Source: Halothermothrix orenii H 168
GTDB lineage: Bacteria > Bacillota > Halanaerobiia > Halanaerobiales > Halothermotrichaceae
DNA length: 64,000 bases
Reading direction: 5' to 3'
Assembly: GCF_000020485.1 (NCBI RefSeq)
Contig: NC_011899.1
Location: forward strand, 1,086,501-1,150,500
Below the pieces are notes generated by a model, which saw only the letters and a program-made list of their open reading frames with translations, was not told the DNA's origin and did not search any database. The stretch's first letter is position 1. Each line of letters starts with the position of its first letter. Of this stretch, positions 53,209-62,208 are shown piece by piece. The position numbers and the translations under genes were made by a program.

Positions 53209-53658
53209 ATGAGAATAATATTTCATCATAGAAGAAATGACCTGCTTTCTGAGTTTATTATTAAATATTATTTAAAATATGAAGAGGTTAAAAATAAAGA
53301 TGGTCAGACAGAATTTAAGAAAAAATTAATCAGGGAAGTTGTAAATGAAGTTGTTCCTCAATACAAACCAGGGGAATTAAATTTTATTGGGCTAGATGGT
53401 TATGGAAACCAGGTTCTATTCATTAATAGAAAAAAACATGAGAAAATTGTTTTCAGGACTCTTTTGGGTATTAACAGGATTTTCTCAAGAAATAGTCCGA
53501 TAATCCTCTTTAATGTAAGTGCTTTTGAGAATTATTATATAAAATTGGCAATATTTTTTAAAAGTATCGGAAATAACTATTATTGTAACAAGTTTCTGGA
53601 AAATGGTCTTGATATAAATATAAAAACCCTGGAAGATTATTTTGCAAGGTTAAATTGA
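53209..53658 (+). CDS. Divergent DUF3189-like protein
   Basis: The 149-residue protein is not an obvious family member on its own, but it aligns with the DUF3189 gene directly downstream. Both have a GELNFIGLDGYGN / GTPFYFGKDERGN block in the middle and a similar spacing of strands. It lacks the conserved CFGSAHSSV start of its neighbour, reading HHRRNDLLSEF instead, so any function tied to that motif would be lost. It is probably a decayed or specialised paralogue. Its ribosome site AAGGTGAAA is moderate. Confidence 0.65.
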   Translation: MRIIFHHRRNDLLSEFIIKYYLKYEEVKNKDGQTEFKKKLIREVVNEVVPQYKPGELNFIGLDGYGNQVLFINRKKHEKIVFRTLLGINRIFSRNSPIILFNVSAFENYYIKLAIFFKSIGNNYYCNKFLENGLDINIKTLEDYFARLN

Positions 53659-53714
53659 CATCAATAATAAGATTTAATAAGACCTGATGCTAAGACTTAA
53701 TACGAGGTGGCCTT

Positions 53715-54179
53715 ATGGTTATTATTTATTCCTGCTTTGGTAGTGCCCATTCTTCCGTGCTGGCGGCAGCTATCCATACTAACATGTTACCAGTGGATCG
53801 CATTCCGGAAACAGGAGAGATTATTAATCTTCCTTACTATGATAAAACCCCTTCTGACTTAATTGGAACCCCTTTTTATTTTGGTAAGGATGAAAGAGGG
53901 AATTTTATTTATATTCTCGGTACGGGAAAAGCCAGGCAAGTTATAGAAAATATGCTAAAAAGCTTTATTAACCTTGAAGGACTTGAAGGTGAAGTTATTA
54001 TTAAAAATACCTTACAATATGTTAATGTCCTTGTCAGGGTTGGAGGTTATTTATCAAGGCGACTGGGTTTAGTTTTTCCGGGAAGATTGATGACGGTTTA
54101 TGGTTTAAAGAAGGTTTACCCTGATTTTGTTGAGGTTGTAAAAAAAGTAAAAGAGGAAATAGGTATTGCTTATAAGTAA
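53715..54179 (+). CDS. DUF3189 family protein
   Basis: A 154-residue protein with the DUF3189 start VIIYSCFGSAHSSVLAAAIH, then GTPFYFGKDERGNFIY and VGGYLSRRLGLVFPGR. The CxGxxHSS loop could bind a phosphate or metal, but no activity is established that I know of. The family travels with YIEGIA, SpoIIP-like and DUF512 genes. The ATG at 53715 has GAGGTGG upstream. Confidence 0.82.
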   Translation: MVIIYSCFGSAHSSVLAAAIHTNMLPVDRIPETGEIINLPYYDKTPSDLIGTPFYFGKDERGNFIYILGTGKARQVIENMLKSFINLEGLEGEVIIKNTLQYVNVLVRVGGYLSRRLGLVFPGRLMTVYGLKKVYPDFVEVVKKVKEEIGIAYK

Positions 54180-54215
54180 TAAATATGGTATTATCTCCAT
54201 ACAGGGGGTAGCTAA

Positions 54216-55554
54216 ATGCCTGTAATAAAAGCAATCGAACCAGGTAGTATTGCCGATGATATCGGACTTAAACCAGGTGATACCATATTGGAGATTAATG
54301 GTAAAAAGATAAATGATTATATAGATTACCAGCTTGAAATCTCTGAAGATTTTATAGATATACTTATCAAAAAAAAGAATGGTGATTACTGGGATATCAA
54401 TGTCGAAAAAGATTACTCACAGAGACTGGGAATAGAGCTGGAAGGAATCATTTATGATGGATTAAAAAGGTGTCAAAATGATTGTCTTTTCTGCTTTGTA
54501 AAACAGATGCCGCCGGGTTTAAGAAAAACCCTTTACTTAAAAGATGATGACTACCGTTTTTCTTTCCTGCAGGGGAGTTTTATAACACTGACTAATCTGG
54601 ATGAAAGTGATCTAAAACGGATTGCTTCTCTGCGTATTAGTCCACTTAATATATCGGTTCATACTACTGATCCTGTTTTACGGGAAAAGATGATGAAAAA
54701 TACCAGGGCCGGTGAATTAAAAGGGCAGCTTGATTATTTATCTGAACACGGAATTAAATTTAATACCCAGATAGTTTTATGCCCGGGTATAAATGATGGG
54801 AGAGCACTTCATAAAACCATTGAAGATTTACTCAGCTTTTATCCTTCTTTACTATCTATAGGAATTGTCCCGGTCGGTATCACCCCGCTTCAGGAAGGGG
54901 CTATATCCCCTCAATAAGCCCCGGAAAAGTGAGGCTCAACAATTATTGAAACAGGTGGAAAAATGGCAGGAAATATGTCTCAAAAGGTTTAATAAACATA
55001 TGGTCTATCCTGCTGATGAATTTTATTTTATTGCTGGGAAAACTATCCCATTCCGGGAAGAATATGACGGATTTCCCCAGCTGGAAAATGGAATTGGTCT
55101 AACCAGGTTATTATGGGATGATTTTAAAAAAATATATGAAAAGATGCCTGCTTCAGTTCCTGATAAAGATTTTGGTATTGTTACTTCTGAACTGGGAGCT
55201 AAGGCTTTAAAACCTGTTATTTCTGAACTAAAAAAAATTAAGGGACTTAATGTGATTTCAATTCCTGTTATTAACAATTTTTTTGGACAAACAGTTAATG
55301 TAACCGGTCTTTTAACCGGACAGGATATTATTAACCACCTACATAATTATCATGGCTTACCATAACATATTATTTTGCCCGGTATAGCTGTTAATGAAAA
55401 TTGTAAATTCCTTGATAGCCTGTCAATACATGATATATTAAATGAGTTTCCTGATAAAAAAATATACCTTTGTTCCAACATTGATGAAGTAATGGAGGTG
55501 ATAGTTAATGGCGAAGCCAGTAGTAGCTATTGTGGGACGTCCCAATGTCGGTAA
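54216..55554 (+). pseudogene. DUF512 PDZ-radical SAM protein, broken by a frameshift and a stop
   Basis: The frame from 54216 gives a PDZ-like start (EPGSIADDIGLKPGD) and a radical SAM cluster motif CQNDCLFC (C-x3-C-x2-C). At CCCC (54883-54886) it shifts: with three C the sequence reads GITRFRKGLYPLNK, the family's usual form, whereas with four it ends at TAA near 54915. The second frame runs to an in-frame TAA at 55363-55365, but similarity-like sequence (ILPGIAVNENC) continues in that frame to 55554. So the gene appears to carry one +1 indel and one premature stop. Sequencing error is possible for the indel. The related intact gene sits before der in many clostridia. Confidence 0.78.
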
Positions 55555-56824
55555 ATCAACTCTTTTTAATAGATTGGCCGGTTACAGGATTTCAATTGTA
55601 GAGGGAGAACCCAATGTGACCAGGGATCGTATCTATGCAGATGTAAACTGGCTTGATAGGTCTTTTATTATTGTTGATACCGGTGGTATTGATCCCTATG
55701 ATAGGGACCAGATTAAAAATATGGTTAAGTACCAGGCCCAGATGGCAATAGATGAGGCCAGTCTTATACTCTTTGTTGTTGATGGCAGAAATGGACTGAC
55801 GGCTACAGATGAGGAAGTTGCTGCCTTTTTGCGGAAAAGTAATAAAAAGGTTATACTTGTTGTTAATAAAGTCGATGATTTTAAAAATATGGAAGAAGAC
55901 TGTTGGGAATTTTATACCCTCGGTTTTGACAAACTGATCCCCATTTCAGCAGAACATGGTAAAAATACAGGTGATCTCCTGGATGAAATAGTAAATATGT
56001 TACCGGAAAAAGGGCCAGAAGATTCCGATGATGATGCAATAGATGTTGCCATAATCGGGAAACCCAATGTAGGTAAGTCTTCACTGGTTAATTATATTGT
56101 GGGCCAGGAACGGGTTATAGTAAGTGATATTCCGGGGACAACGCGGGATGCCATTGATACCCTGGTAGAGAAAAATGGTCACAGGTATAATTTAATTGAT
56201 ACAGCAGGCCTAAGGAAGAAATCACGGGTAAAAGAAGCTACTGAATATTACAGTGCATTAAGGACAATAAAGGCAATAGACAGGTCTGATGGGGTTATAA
56301 TGATGATTGATGCCCTGGAAGGGGTTACTGAGCAGGATAAAAAAATTGCAGGTTATGCTCATGAAGCCGGAAAGGCTATTGTTCTTGCTGTTAATAAATG
56401 GGATCTTGTTGAAAAAGATACCCATACTATGGAAAATTATAAAGAAGAAATATATTATAATTTAAAGTTTTTACAGTATGCTCCTGTTACTTTTATTTCA
56501 GCCCTTACTGGAAAGAGGGTTCAGGAGCTCTTAAAGCTAATTGAATATGTGGTTGATCAGAATTCACGTCGGGTTAAAACCGGATTATTAAATGAAGTGG
56601 TTCAGGAATCTATTCAGCTCAGAGAACCTCCCACCAGAAAGGGAAAAAAGTTAAAAATATTTTATACTACCCAGGTAGGAATAAAACCTCCGACTTTTGT
56701 CTTTTTTGTTAATAACCCCGGGCTTGTTCACTTTGCCTATCAACGTTATCTGGAAAATTCACTCAGAGATGCTTTTGGATTTGTGGGGAGCCCAATTAGA
56801 TTGAAATTTAAACAAAAAACATAG
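55508..56824 (+). CDS. der: Ribosome biogenesis GTPase Der (EngA)
   Basis: Two tandem GTPase domains needed for 50S assembly. The first has GRPNVGKSTL, DTGGIDP and NKVD; the second has GKPNVGKSSL, DTAGLRKK and NKWDLVEKD. A KH-like C-terminal domain (about 355-438) follows. The length of 438 residues is typical. The start has GGAGGTG upstream and overlaps the tail of the broken DUF512 frame. Confidence 0.97.
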   Translation: MAKPVVAIVGRPNVGKSTLFNRLAGYRISIVEGEPNVTRDRIYADVNWLDRSFIIVDTGGIDPYDRDQIKNMVKYQAQMAIDEASLILFVVDGRNGLTATDEEVAAFLRKSNKKVILVVNKVDDFKNMEEDCWEFYTLGFDKLIPISAEHGKNTGDLLDEIVNMLPEKGPEDSDDDAIDVAIIGKPNVGKSSLVNYIVGQERVIVSDIPGTTRDAIDTLVEKNGHRYNLIDTAGLRKKSRVKEATEYYSALRTIKAIDRSDGVIMMIDALEGVTEQDKKIAGYAHEAGKAIVLAVNKWDLVEKDTHTMENYKEEIYYNLKFLQYAPVTFISALTGKRVQELLKLIEYVVDQNSRRVKTGLLNEVVQESIQLREPPTRKGKKLKIFYTTQVGIKPPTFVFFVNNPGLVHFAYQRYLENSLRDAFGFVGSPIRLKFKQKT

Positions 56825-56835
56825 AGGAGGGTATT

Positions 56836-57462
56836 ATGGGTATTATAACGATAGCAATAGGTTATATAATAGGTTCAATTCCTTTTGCCTATATTGTAAC
56901 CAGGTTAATCTCTGGTAAAGATGTCAGGAAATTTGGCAGTGGGAATGTAGGTGCGACCAATGCCACCAGGGTTATGGGGTTACCGTATGGTTTAATGGTT
57001 GCTGGCCTGGATATTTTTAAAGGATATATTGCTGTATTACTGGCACGGTTTATCCTTCCGGTGGAAACCCCCTATTATTTTATTATTCTGGCCGGGGTGG
57101 CAGCCATTATCGGTCATAACTGGTCTGTATTCTTAAAATTTACCGGGGGTAAGGGAGTAGCAACAACCTGTGGAGTATTATTAAATTTAATACCTGTAAT
57201 TTTTTTAATATATGTACTAATCTGGATTGTGATAGTTCTCTCTACCAGATATGTTTCCCTTGCTTCAATATTAGGGGGGATTGCTTTACCTTTTGTTACA
57301 TATTATGTAAATGGAAATATATTGAATGTTATTCTTACTGCTTTTCTGGGTATATTGATTTTATATAGACATAAAGGTAATATTAAACGGCTTCTTTCAG
57401 GAATCGAAAACAGAATGAAATGGCCTCCCAAGATTGAAGGGAGTGATAGTGATGTCAGATAG
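56836..57462 (+). CDS. plsY: Acyl phosphate:glycerol-3-phosphate acyltransferase PlsY
   Basis: Membrane enzyme that uses the acyl phosphate made by PlsX to start phospholipid synthesis. The conserved loops are GSIPFAYIVTRL, GSGNVGATNATRV, and HNWSVFLKFTGGKGVATTCG. The 208-residue protein has about five membrane helices. It overlaps gpsA by 11 bp, so the enzyme and its substrate supplier are coupled. Confidence 0.96.
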   Translation: MGIITIAIGYIIGSIPFAYIVTRLISGKDVRKFGSGNVGATNATRVMGLPYGLMVAGLDIFKGYIAVLLARFILPVETPYYFIILAGVAAIIGHNWSVFLKFTGGKGVATTCGVLLNLIPVIFLIYVLIWIVIVLSTRYVSLASILGGIALPFVTYYVNGNILNVILTAFLGILILYRHKGNIKRLLSGIENRMKWPPKIEGSDSDVR

Positions 57463-58477
57463 GATAAGTATTATCGGTGGAGGTAGCTGGGGGACTGCTA
57501 TTGCCTATTTGTTGGCCATCAATGGTAAAAAAGTATTAATGTATGTCAGAGATAATAATCAGAAGGATTCAATAAATAAAAAAAGGGTAAATAATAAATA
57601 TTTTCCTGATCATCAACTCCCTGAAGGGATTGAGGCCACCACAGATATTAAAGAGGTAGTTTCTTTCTCAAATATTGTATTTCTGGCAGTACCTACCCAT
57701 GCTACCAGGGCTGTTATGAAAAAAATAAATCATCTTTTAAATGAAGAACAGATCCTTGTTTCTACAGCAAAAGGAATTGAAGAGGTCAATTTTTTACGTA
57801 ATTCCCAGATAATCAAAGAATACTGTAACAATAAAATCGCCGTTTTATCGGGTCCGACCCATGCTGAAGAGGTTATAGATGGTCTGCCAACCGCTGTAGT
57901 GGTAGCCTCCCGGGACAAAGAAGTTGCAGAATCCATTCAGGATATCATGATGTCATCAACCTTCAGGGTATATACAAATCCTGATGTAGTCGGAGTAGAA
58001 ATGGGTGGGGCTGTTAAAAATATAATTGCAGTGGCTGCTGGCATCGCTGATGGCCTTGGGTATGGTGATAATACCATGGCTGCCCTGATTACAAGGGGAT
58101 TACATGAGATGAGTCGTCTCGGTGTTCATTTTGGAGGAAAATTACTTACTTTTGCCGGTCTGGCCGGTATGGGGGACCTGGTTGTTACCTGTACCAGTAA
58201 TCATAGCAGGAACAGGAGATTTGGTATAAAAGTAGGAAAGGGTATGAATACGGAAGAGGCCCTGTCAAGTGTAAATCAGGTTGTCGAAGGGGTCAGGACT
58301 ACCAGGGCGGTTTATGATTGGTATCAGGGTAAAAAACTTAATTTTGAATTACCTATAACCAGTCAAATTTATCAGGTATTATTCAATGATAAAAATCCCC
58401 TTGATGCGGTTAATGAATTAATGTTAAGGGGGCCAAAACATGAAATTGAAGAAGTTGTTGATGATGTGAACTGGTAG
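57452..58477 (+). CDS. gpsA: Glycerol-3-phosphate dehydrogenase [NAD(P)+]
   Basis: Makes sn-glycerol 3-phosphate for PlsY. The cofactor loop is IIGGGSWGTAIAYLLA, with STAKGIE, LSGPTHAEEV and the AGLAGMGDLVVTCTS loop. The 341-residue length is typical. The ATG at 57452 is chosen over a TTG at 57434. It ends in a strong terminator. Confidence 0.96.
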   Translation: MSDRISIIGGGSWGTAIAYLLAINGKKVLMYVRDNNQKDSINKKRVNNKYFPDHQLPEGIEATTDIKEVVSFSNIVFLAVPTHATRAVMKKINHLLNEEQILVSTAKGIEEVNFLRNSQIIKEYCNNKIAVLSGPTHAEEVIDGLPTAVVVASRDKEVAESIQDIMMSSTFRVYTNPDVVGVEMGGAVKNIIAVAAGIADGLGYGDNTMAALITRGLHEMSRLGVHFGGKLLTFAGLAGMGDLVVTCTSNHSRNRRFGIKVGKGMNTEEALSSVNQVVEGVRTTRAVYDWYQGKKLNFELPITSQIYQVLFNDKNPLDAVNELMLRGPKHEIEEVVDDVNW

Positions 58478-58509
58478 TTGTCCAGATAAAAAGTTAACAT
58501 AGGTTTGTC

Positions 58510-58538
58510 AAAACAGGGTAAACAACCCTGTTTTTTTT
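58510..58538 (+). terminator. Intrinsic terminator after gpsA
   Basis: AAACAGGG pairs with CCCTGTTT over a short loop and is followed by eight T. Confidence 0.93.
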
Positions 58539-58551
58539 ATGTTTAATGGTG

Positions 58552-58580
58552 GCATATTTTAGACTTGCACTCATATATAT
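58552..58580 (+). promoter_or_regulatory. Candidate SigE promoter of spoIVA
   Basis: GCATATT (58552-58558) resembles the SigE -35 (ATATT core), and CATATATA (58572-58579) resembles CATACAAT, with 13 bp between them. This is about 100 bp before the spoIVA start. The -10 is not ideal and the region is AT-rich. Confidence 0.4.
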
Positions 58581-58677
58581 ATAATGATATCCGAGGGGCA
58601 TAAATATATATTAACTATAAACCTTAGGAGGGATGAAAGTTTTGACAAACACAGATAATAAAAAGGGGGGAGGAGAA

Positions 58678-60156
58678 ATGGAGAAATTTGATATCTACAA
58701 GGATATCGCCGAAAGAACTAATGGAGATATCTATATAGGGGTGGTTGGACCTGTCCGGACCGGAAAATCAACTTTTATTAAAAAATTTATGGAACATAAT
58801 GTTCTTCCTATAATAGAAGATAAATTTATTAAAGAGAGAGCCAATGATGAATTACCCCAGAGTTCCAGTGGCCGAATGATTATGACCACAGAACCAAAAT
58901 TTGTTCCTGAAGAAGCCATTGAAATAAAGCTAGAAGACAATCTTTCCTTCAGGGTCAGGTTAATAGACTGTGTTGGCTATACAGTACCTGGAGCAGTAGG
59001 TTATGAAGATGAAGAAGGCCCCAGGATGGTTTCTACTCCATGGTATGACCACGATATTCCCTTCCAGGAAGCTGCAGAAGTAGGAACCCAGAAGGTAATT
59101 AATGAACACTCTACTATCGGGCTTGTTATAACCACTGACGGCAGTTTTACTGAGATTCCAAGACATAATTTTGTAATGGCAGAAGAAAGGGTTGTCAATG
59201 AATTAAAAGGAATTGGAAAACCATTTATTATATTATTAAATTCTTCCCACCCCGGCAGTGAAGAGACAGTTGACCTTGCTCAAAAGCTAACTGAAAAATA
59301 TGATGTTCCAGTGGTACCCGTCGATTGTATTAATTTAAGTAAAAATGACATTGATAACATATTGAAAAAAGTATTATATGAATTTCCAGTCAAAGAATTT
59401 TATATTAATCTTCCCAGCTGGTTAAATAAGCTACCGGATGATCACTGGTTGAAACAAAGTTATGATGAAACCATAAGGGCTTCAGTAGCCAATGTCGAAA
59501 AAATAAGGGATATTGATGAAGTTGTTGATTTGCTGGCAGATAATGAGAATACCCAGGAGGTATTCCTGGAGAACATCAATTTAGGAGAAGGATTAGCTAC
59601 CATATCAGTTGGTTTACTGGATAATCTTTTCTATGAGATTATAAAAGAATTTTCCGGGTTTGAAGTCAGTAATGATGAAGATTTACTCAGTCTTATTCAA
59701 GATTTAAGCCATGCCAAAAAACAGTATGACAAGGTTGCCCAGGCAATGATTGATGTTCAGGAAAAAGGATATGGAATTGTAACACCGGATCTTACCGATA
59801 TGAGTTTTGATGAACCAGAACTTATAAAACGTGGTAATCAGTTTGGTGTTAAACTAAAGGCATCTGCTCCATCTATACATATGATAAGGGCTGATATTCA
59901 GGCTGAAGTTTCACCGGTAGTTGGAACAGAGAAACAATCTGAAGAATTAATTAAGTTCTTACAGGCTGACTTTGATGAAAACCCCAATGCAATCTGGAAT
60001 ACAGAGTTTCTGGGTCGTTCCCTACATGATCTTGTCCAGGAGGGCATATCAAATAAACTATACCGTATGCCAGAAAATGTACAGCGAAAACTCAGGGATA
60101 CAATAGAAAAAATAGTGAATGAGGGCAGTGGAGGCCTGTTATGTATAATCCTCTAG
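58678..60156 (+). CDS. spoIVA: Stage IV sporulation protein A
   Basis: ATPase that polymerises on the forespore surface as the base of the spore coat. The N-terminal MEKFDIYKDIAERTNGDIY and Walker A GPVRTGKSTFIKKFME match Bacillus SpoIVA closely. The C terminus ends GGLLCIIL (Bacillus: GGLIAIIL). At 492 residues from the ATG at 58678 it has the same length as the Bacillus protein; an upstream in-frame ATG at 58633 is not needed. GGGGGGAGGAG is the ribosome site. Confidence 0.97.
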   Translation: MEKFDIYKDIAERTNGDIYIGVVGPVRTGKSTFIKKFMEHNVLPIIEDKFIKERANDELPQSSSGRMIMTTEPKFVPEEAIEIKLEDNLSFRVRLIDCVGYTVPGAVGYEDEEGPRMVSTPWYDHDIPFQEAAEVGTQKVINEHSTIGLVITTDGSFTEIPRHNFVMAEERVVNELKGIGKPFIILLNSSHPGSEETVDLAQKLTEKYDVPVVPVDCINLSKNDIDNILKKVLYEFPVKEFYINLPSWLNKLPDDHWLKQSYDETIRASVANVEKIRDIDEVVDLLADNENTQEVFLENINLGEGLATISVGLLDNLFYEIIKEFSGFEVSNDEDLLSLIQDLSHAKKQYDKVAQAMIDVQEKGYGIVTPDLTDMSFDEPELIKRGNQFGVKLKASAPSIHMIRADIQAEVSPVVGTEKQSEELIKFLQADFDENPNAIWNTEFLGRSLHDLVQEGISNKLYRMPENVQRKLRDTIEKIVNEGSGGLLCIIL

Positions 60157-60184
60157 ACAAACAAAACATGTATTTTTTTTTAAA

Positions 60185-60218
60185 GCTTGAGGTAAAATAA
60201 CCTTGAGCATTTTTTTTA
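60185..60218 (+). terminator. Intrinsic terminator after spoIVA
   Basis: GCTTGAGGT pairs with ACCTTGAGC (two G-U pairs), followed by at least eight T. Confidence 0.85.
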
Positions 60219-60316
60219 TAAAAAAATTTTTCAGAAAAAGCAGGAGAATTGGTGTTATACCACGAATAATAAGAAATGAAAATGCATTATCGATATACTT
60301 TAAGGAGGTGAATATC

Positions 60317-60616
60317 ATGACAAAAACTGATTTAGTTGATGCTGTTGCTGCAAAAACTGGTTTAACAAAAAAGGACAGCAATAAAGCAGTAAAAGCAGTT
60401 TTTGATTCAATTGTCGAACATTTAAGTGATGAGTCTAAAAAAGCCGAAGGTGATCGTGATAGTGTACAGATAATTGGATTTGGTACTTTTGAAGTTAAAG
60501 ATCGTAGTGCCCGTAAGGGACGTAATCCCCAGACCGGTGAGGAGATTACTATTCCGGCCAGGACAGTACCTGTTTTCAGGCCTGGTAAATCATTTAAAGA
60601 AGCTGTAGAAAAATAA
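60317..60616 (+). CDS. HU-family DNA-binding protein
   Basis: Nucleoid-associated protein of 99 residues. The start [20 protein letters not shown], the [10 protein letters not shown] strand, and [11 protein letters not shown] on the DNA-contacting arm are typical of HU. It is about nine residues longer than the usual 90 because of an extra acidic stretch ([11 protein letters not shown]) between helix 2 and strand 1. The ribosome site AAGGAGGTGA is strong. An open frame further upstream is not used. Confidence 0.95.
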   Translation: MTKTDLVDAVAAKTGLTKKDSNKAVKAVFDSIVEHLSDESKKAEGDRDSVQIIGFGTFEVKDRSARKGRNPQTGEEITIPARTVPVFRPGKSFKEAVEK

Positions 60617-60670
60617 AGAAACATGTAAAATAAAAGTTCTATTAAAAGGACTTACATAAATATTATTTTT

Positions 60671-60703
60671 AAAGAAAGGGTTTTTAATCCCTTTCTTTTT
60701 TTT
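60671..60703 (+). terminator. Intrinsic terminator after the HU gene
   Basis: AAAGAAAGGG (60671-60680) pairs with CCCTTTCTTT (60689-60698), followed by T. Confidence 0.92.
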
Positions 60704-60777
60704 ATTTTTTAAAGTATTGAAAAAAGATCTAAACATATATTTTATACAAAGGAGTTGATACCAAGTGGTGAAAATTA

Positions 60778-62121
60778 ATGTTATTTAATAAGGGGGATAA
60801 AACAATTGTTATTATGGGTGATAATAAAATAACAGTGAGTATAGCCCGGATATTAAGTAAAAATAATGATGTAGTTTTGATTTCTAAAGACCCTCTGCTA
60901 CTGGAGAATAACAGGGCCCTGGATGTTGAGTTTATTGTCAGTAGTAATAAAGGACTATTTTCTATAATGGATAATATTGGTTTTAAAAAATCTGACATAT
61001 TCTTATCCTTGACCGCCAGTGATGAATTTAATTTATTTGCCTCTTACCTGGCTAAAAATAAAGGAGCTGATAAGACTGTAAGTCTTGTTAACAATAATTC
61101 TTATCTGGAATTAGAAGCAGGTGACTGGGTTGATTTGATATTTAATCCCAACCAGATATTAACCGATCTAATCAGTGTTCTGTTAAAGGATACCAGATTA
61201 ATAAATATAAAAAACCTAATACCGGGTAAAGTTGATGTTACCCAGGTTACGGTTACTCCTGGTGATAAATTATCATATTTAAAAATAAAAAATATAGATT
61301 TTAATAATGGAATTATTGTTGCCATTAAAAGAGGAAATAAATATATTTTTCCAGACCCAGAATTACCATTATACCCTGACGACAGGTTATTTATATTATA
61401 TAAGAGGGGAATGGTCAGTAAATTATTAAAAAATTTTATAAAAAAGCGCCATAGTAAAAAGAAAATATTTATTCTGGGGGGTAATAAACTTTCCGTGTCA
61501 CTGGTAAAGGCCTGGGAGGGCATATATAAGAGGTTAATAATTATTGAACCTGATTTAAATCAGTGTAATCATCTTGCTGAAAAACTTGAAGATATTTTAA
61601 TACTTCATGGAAATGGTGTAGACCTTAATTTGCTAAGGGAAGAAGGACTTGATAAGGATAGTATTTATGTTGGTTCCAGTCTTGGTGATTTATCAAATAT
61701 TCTGGGTAGTTATATTGCCATGAAAACTGGTTGTACAGAAGTAGTTACTGTATTACATAACCCAGTTTATAAAGGAGTAGCTAATATCCTGGGCCTGAAG
61801 ATGGTTATAAGTTTACCGGAACAGATAGCAAAATATGTGTCCAATTATTTATCTTCAGGTGAGGATATAAACCCCCATATATTTGGAGATAGAATTAGAA
61901 TACGACAGATTCAAATAAACACACTTCCTCCCCGTTTAAGGGGTAATCTCGGAGAACTTGTAATACCACAGGGAGTAATTATAGCTGTAATATTGAGAAA
62001 AGGCCAGACCTTGATACCTGCTAAAAATAATAAAATTAAAAAGGGGGATAAGTTAGTTATAATCTATGATGTAGATAGGGAAGATAAAGTTATGGGATTT
62101 TTTTATGAATTTAGGAATTAA
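60778..62121 (+). CDS. trkA: TrkA-family potassium uptake regulator
   Basis: Cytoplasmic NAD(H)-binding subunit of the Trk K+ system, with two RCK-N/RCK-C pairs in 447 residues. The first Rossmann strand is KTIVIMGDNKITVSIARIL and the second is KKIFILGGNKLSVSLV; both are divergent from the usual GxGxxG. C-terminal domains follow each. trkH is encoded 1.5 kb downstream, so the two form one transporter. Only ATG 60778 is possible because TGA precedes it in frame; GTGGTGA is a weak ribosome site. Confidence 0.87.
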   Translation: MLFNKGDKTIVIMGDNKITVSIARILSKNNDVVLISKDPLLLENNRALDVEFIVSSNKGLFSIMDNIGFKKSDIFLSLTASDEFNLFASYLAKNKGADKTVSLVNNNSYLELEAGDWVDLIFNPNQILTDLISVLLKDTRLINIKNLIPGKVDVTQVTVTPGDKLSYLKIKNIDFNNGIIVAIKRGNKYIFPDPELPLYPDDRLFILYKRGMVSKLLKNFIKKRHSKKKIFILGGNKLSVSLVKAWEGIYKRLIIIEPDLNQCNHLAEKLEDILILHGNGVDLNLLREEGLDKDSIYVGSSLGDLSNILGSYIAMKTGCTEVVTVLHNPVYKGVANILGLKMVISLPEQIAKYVSNYLSSGEDINPHIFGDRIRIRQIQINTLPPRLRGNLGELVIPQGVIIAVILRKGQTLIPAKNNKIKKGDKLVIIYDVDREDKVMGFFYEFRN

Positions 62122-62208
62122 AATACTCTATTTATATTTGTTTAGTATTTAAAAATACATGAATGGCCCTCAGGGGTTAATGGTTATGGCCAGAAGCCAT
62201 ATTGTTTT

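Noticed and set aside
54883-54886. Programmed +1 frameshift in the DUF512 gene
   Set aside because: There is no stop or stimulatory structure right at the CCCC run, and a second lesion (TAA 55363) also interrupts the gene, so decay or sequence error is simpler.
60755-60787. Short upstream frames before trkA (TTG 60755, GTG 60765)
   Set aside because: The TTG has no spacer to its ribosome site and the GTG frame ends after seven codons. There is too little evidence for a leader peptide.
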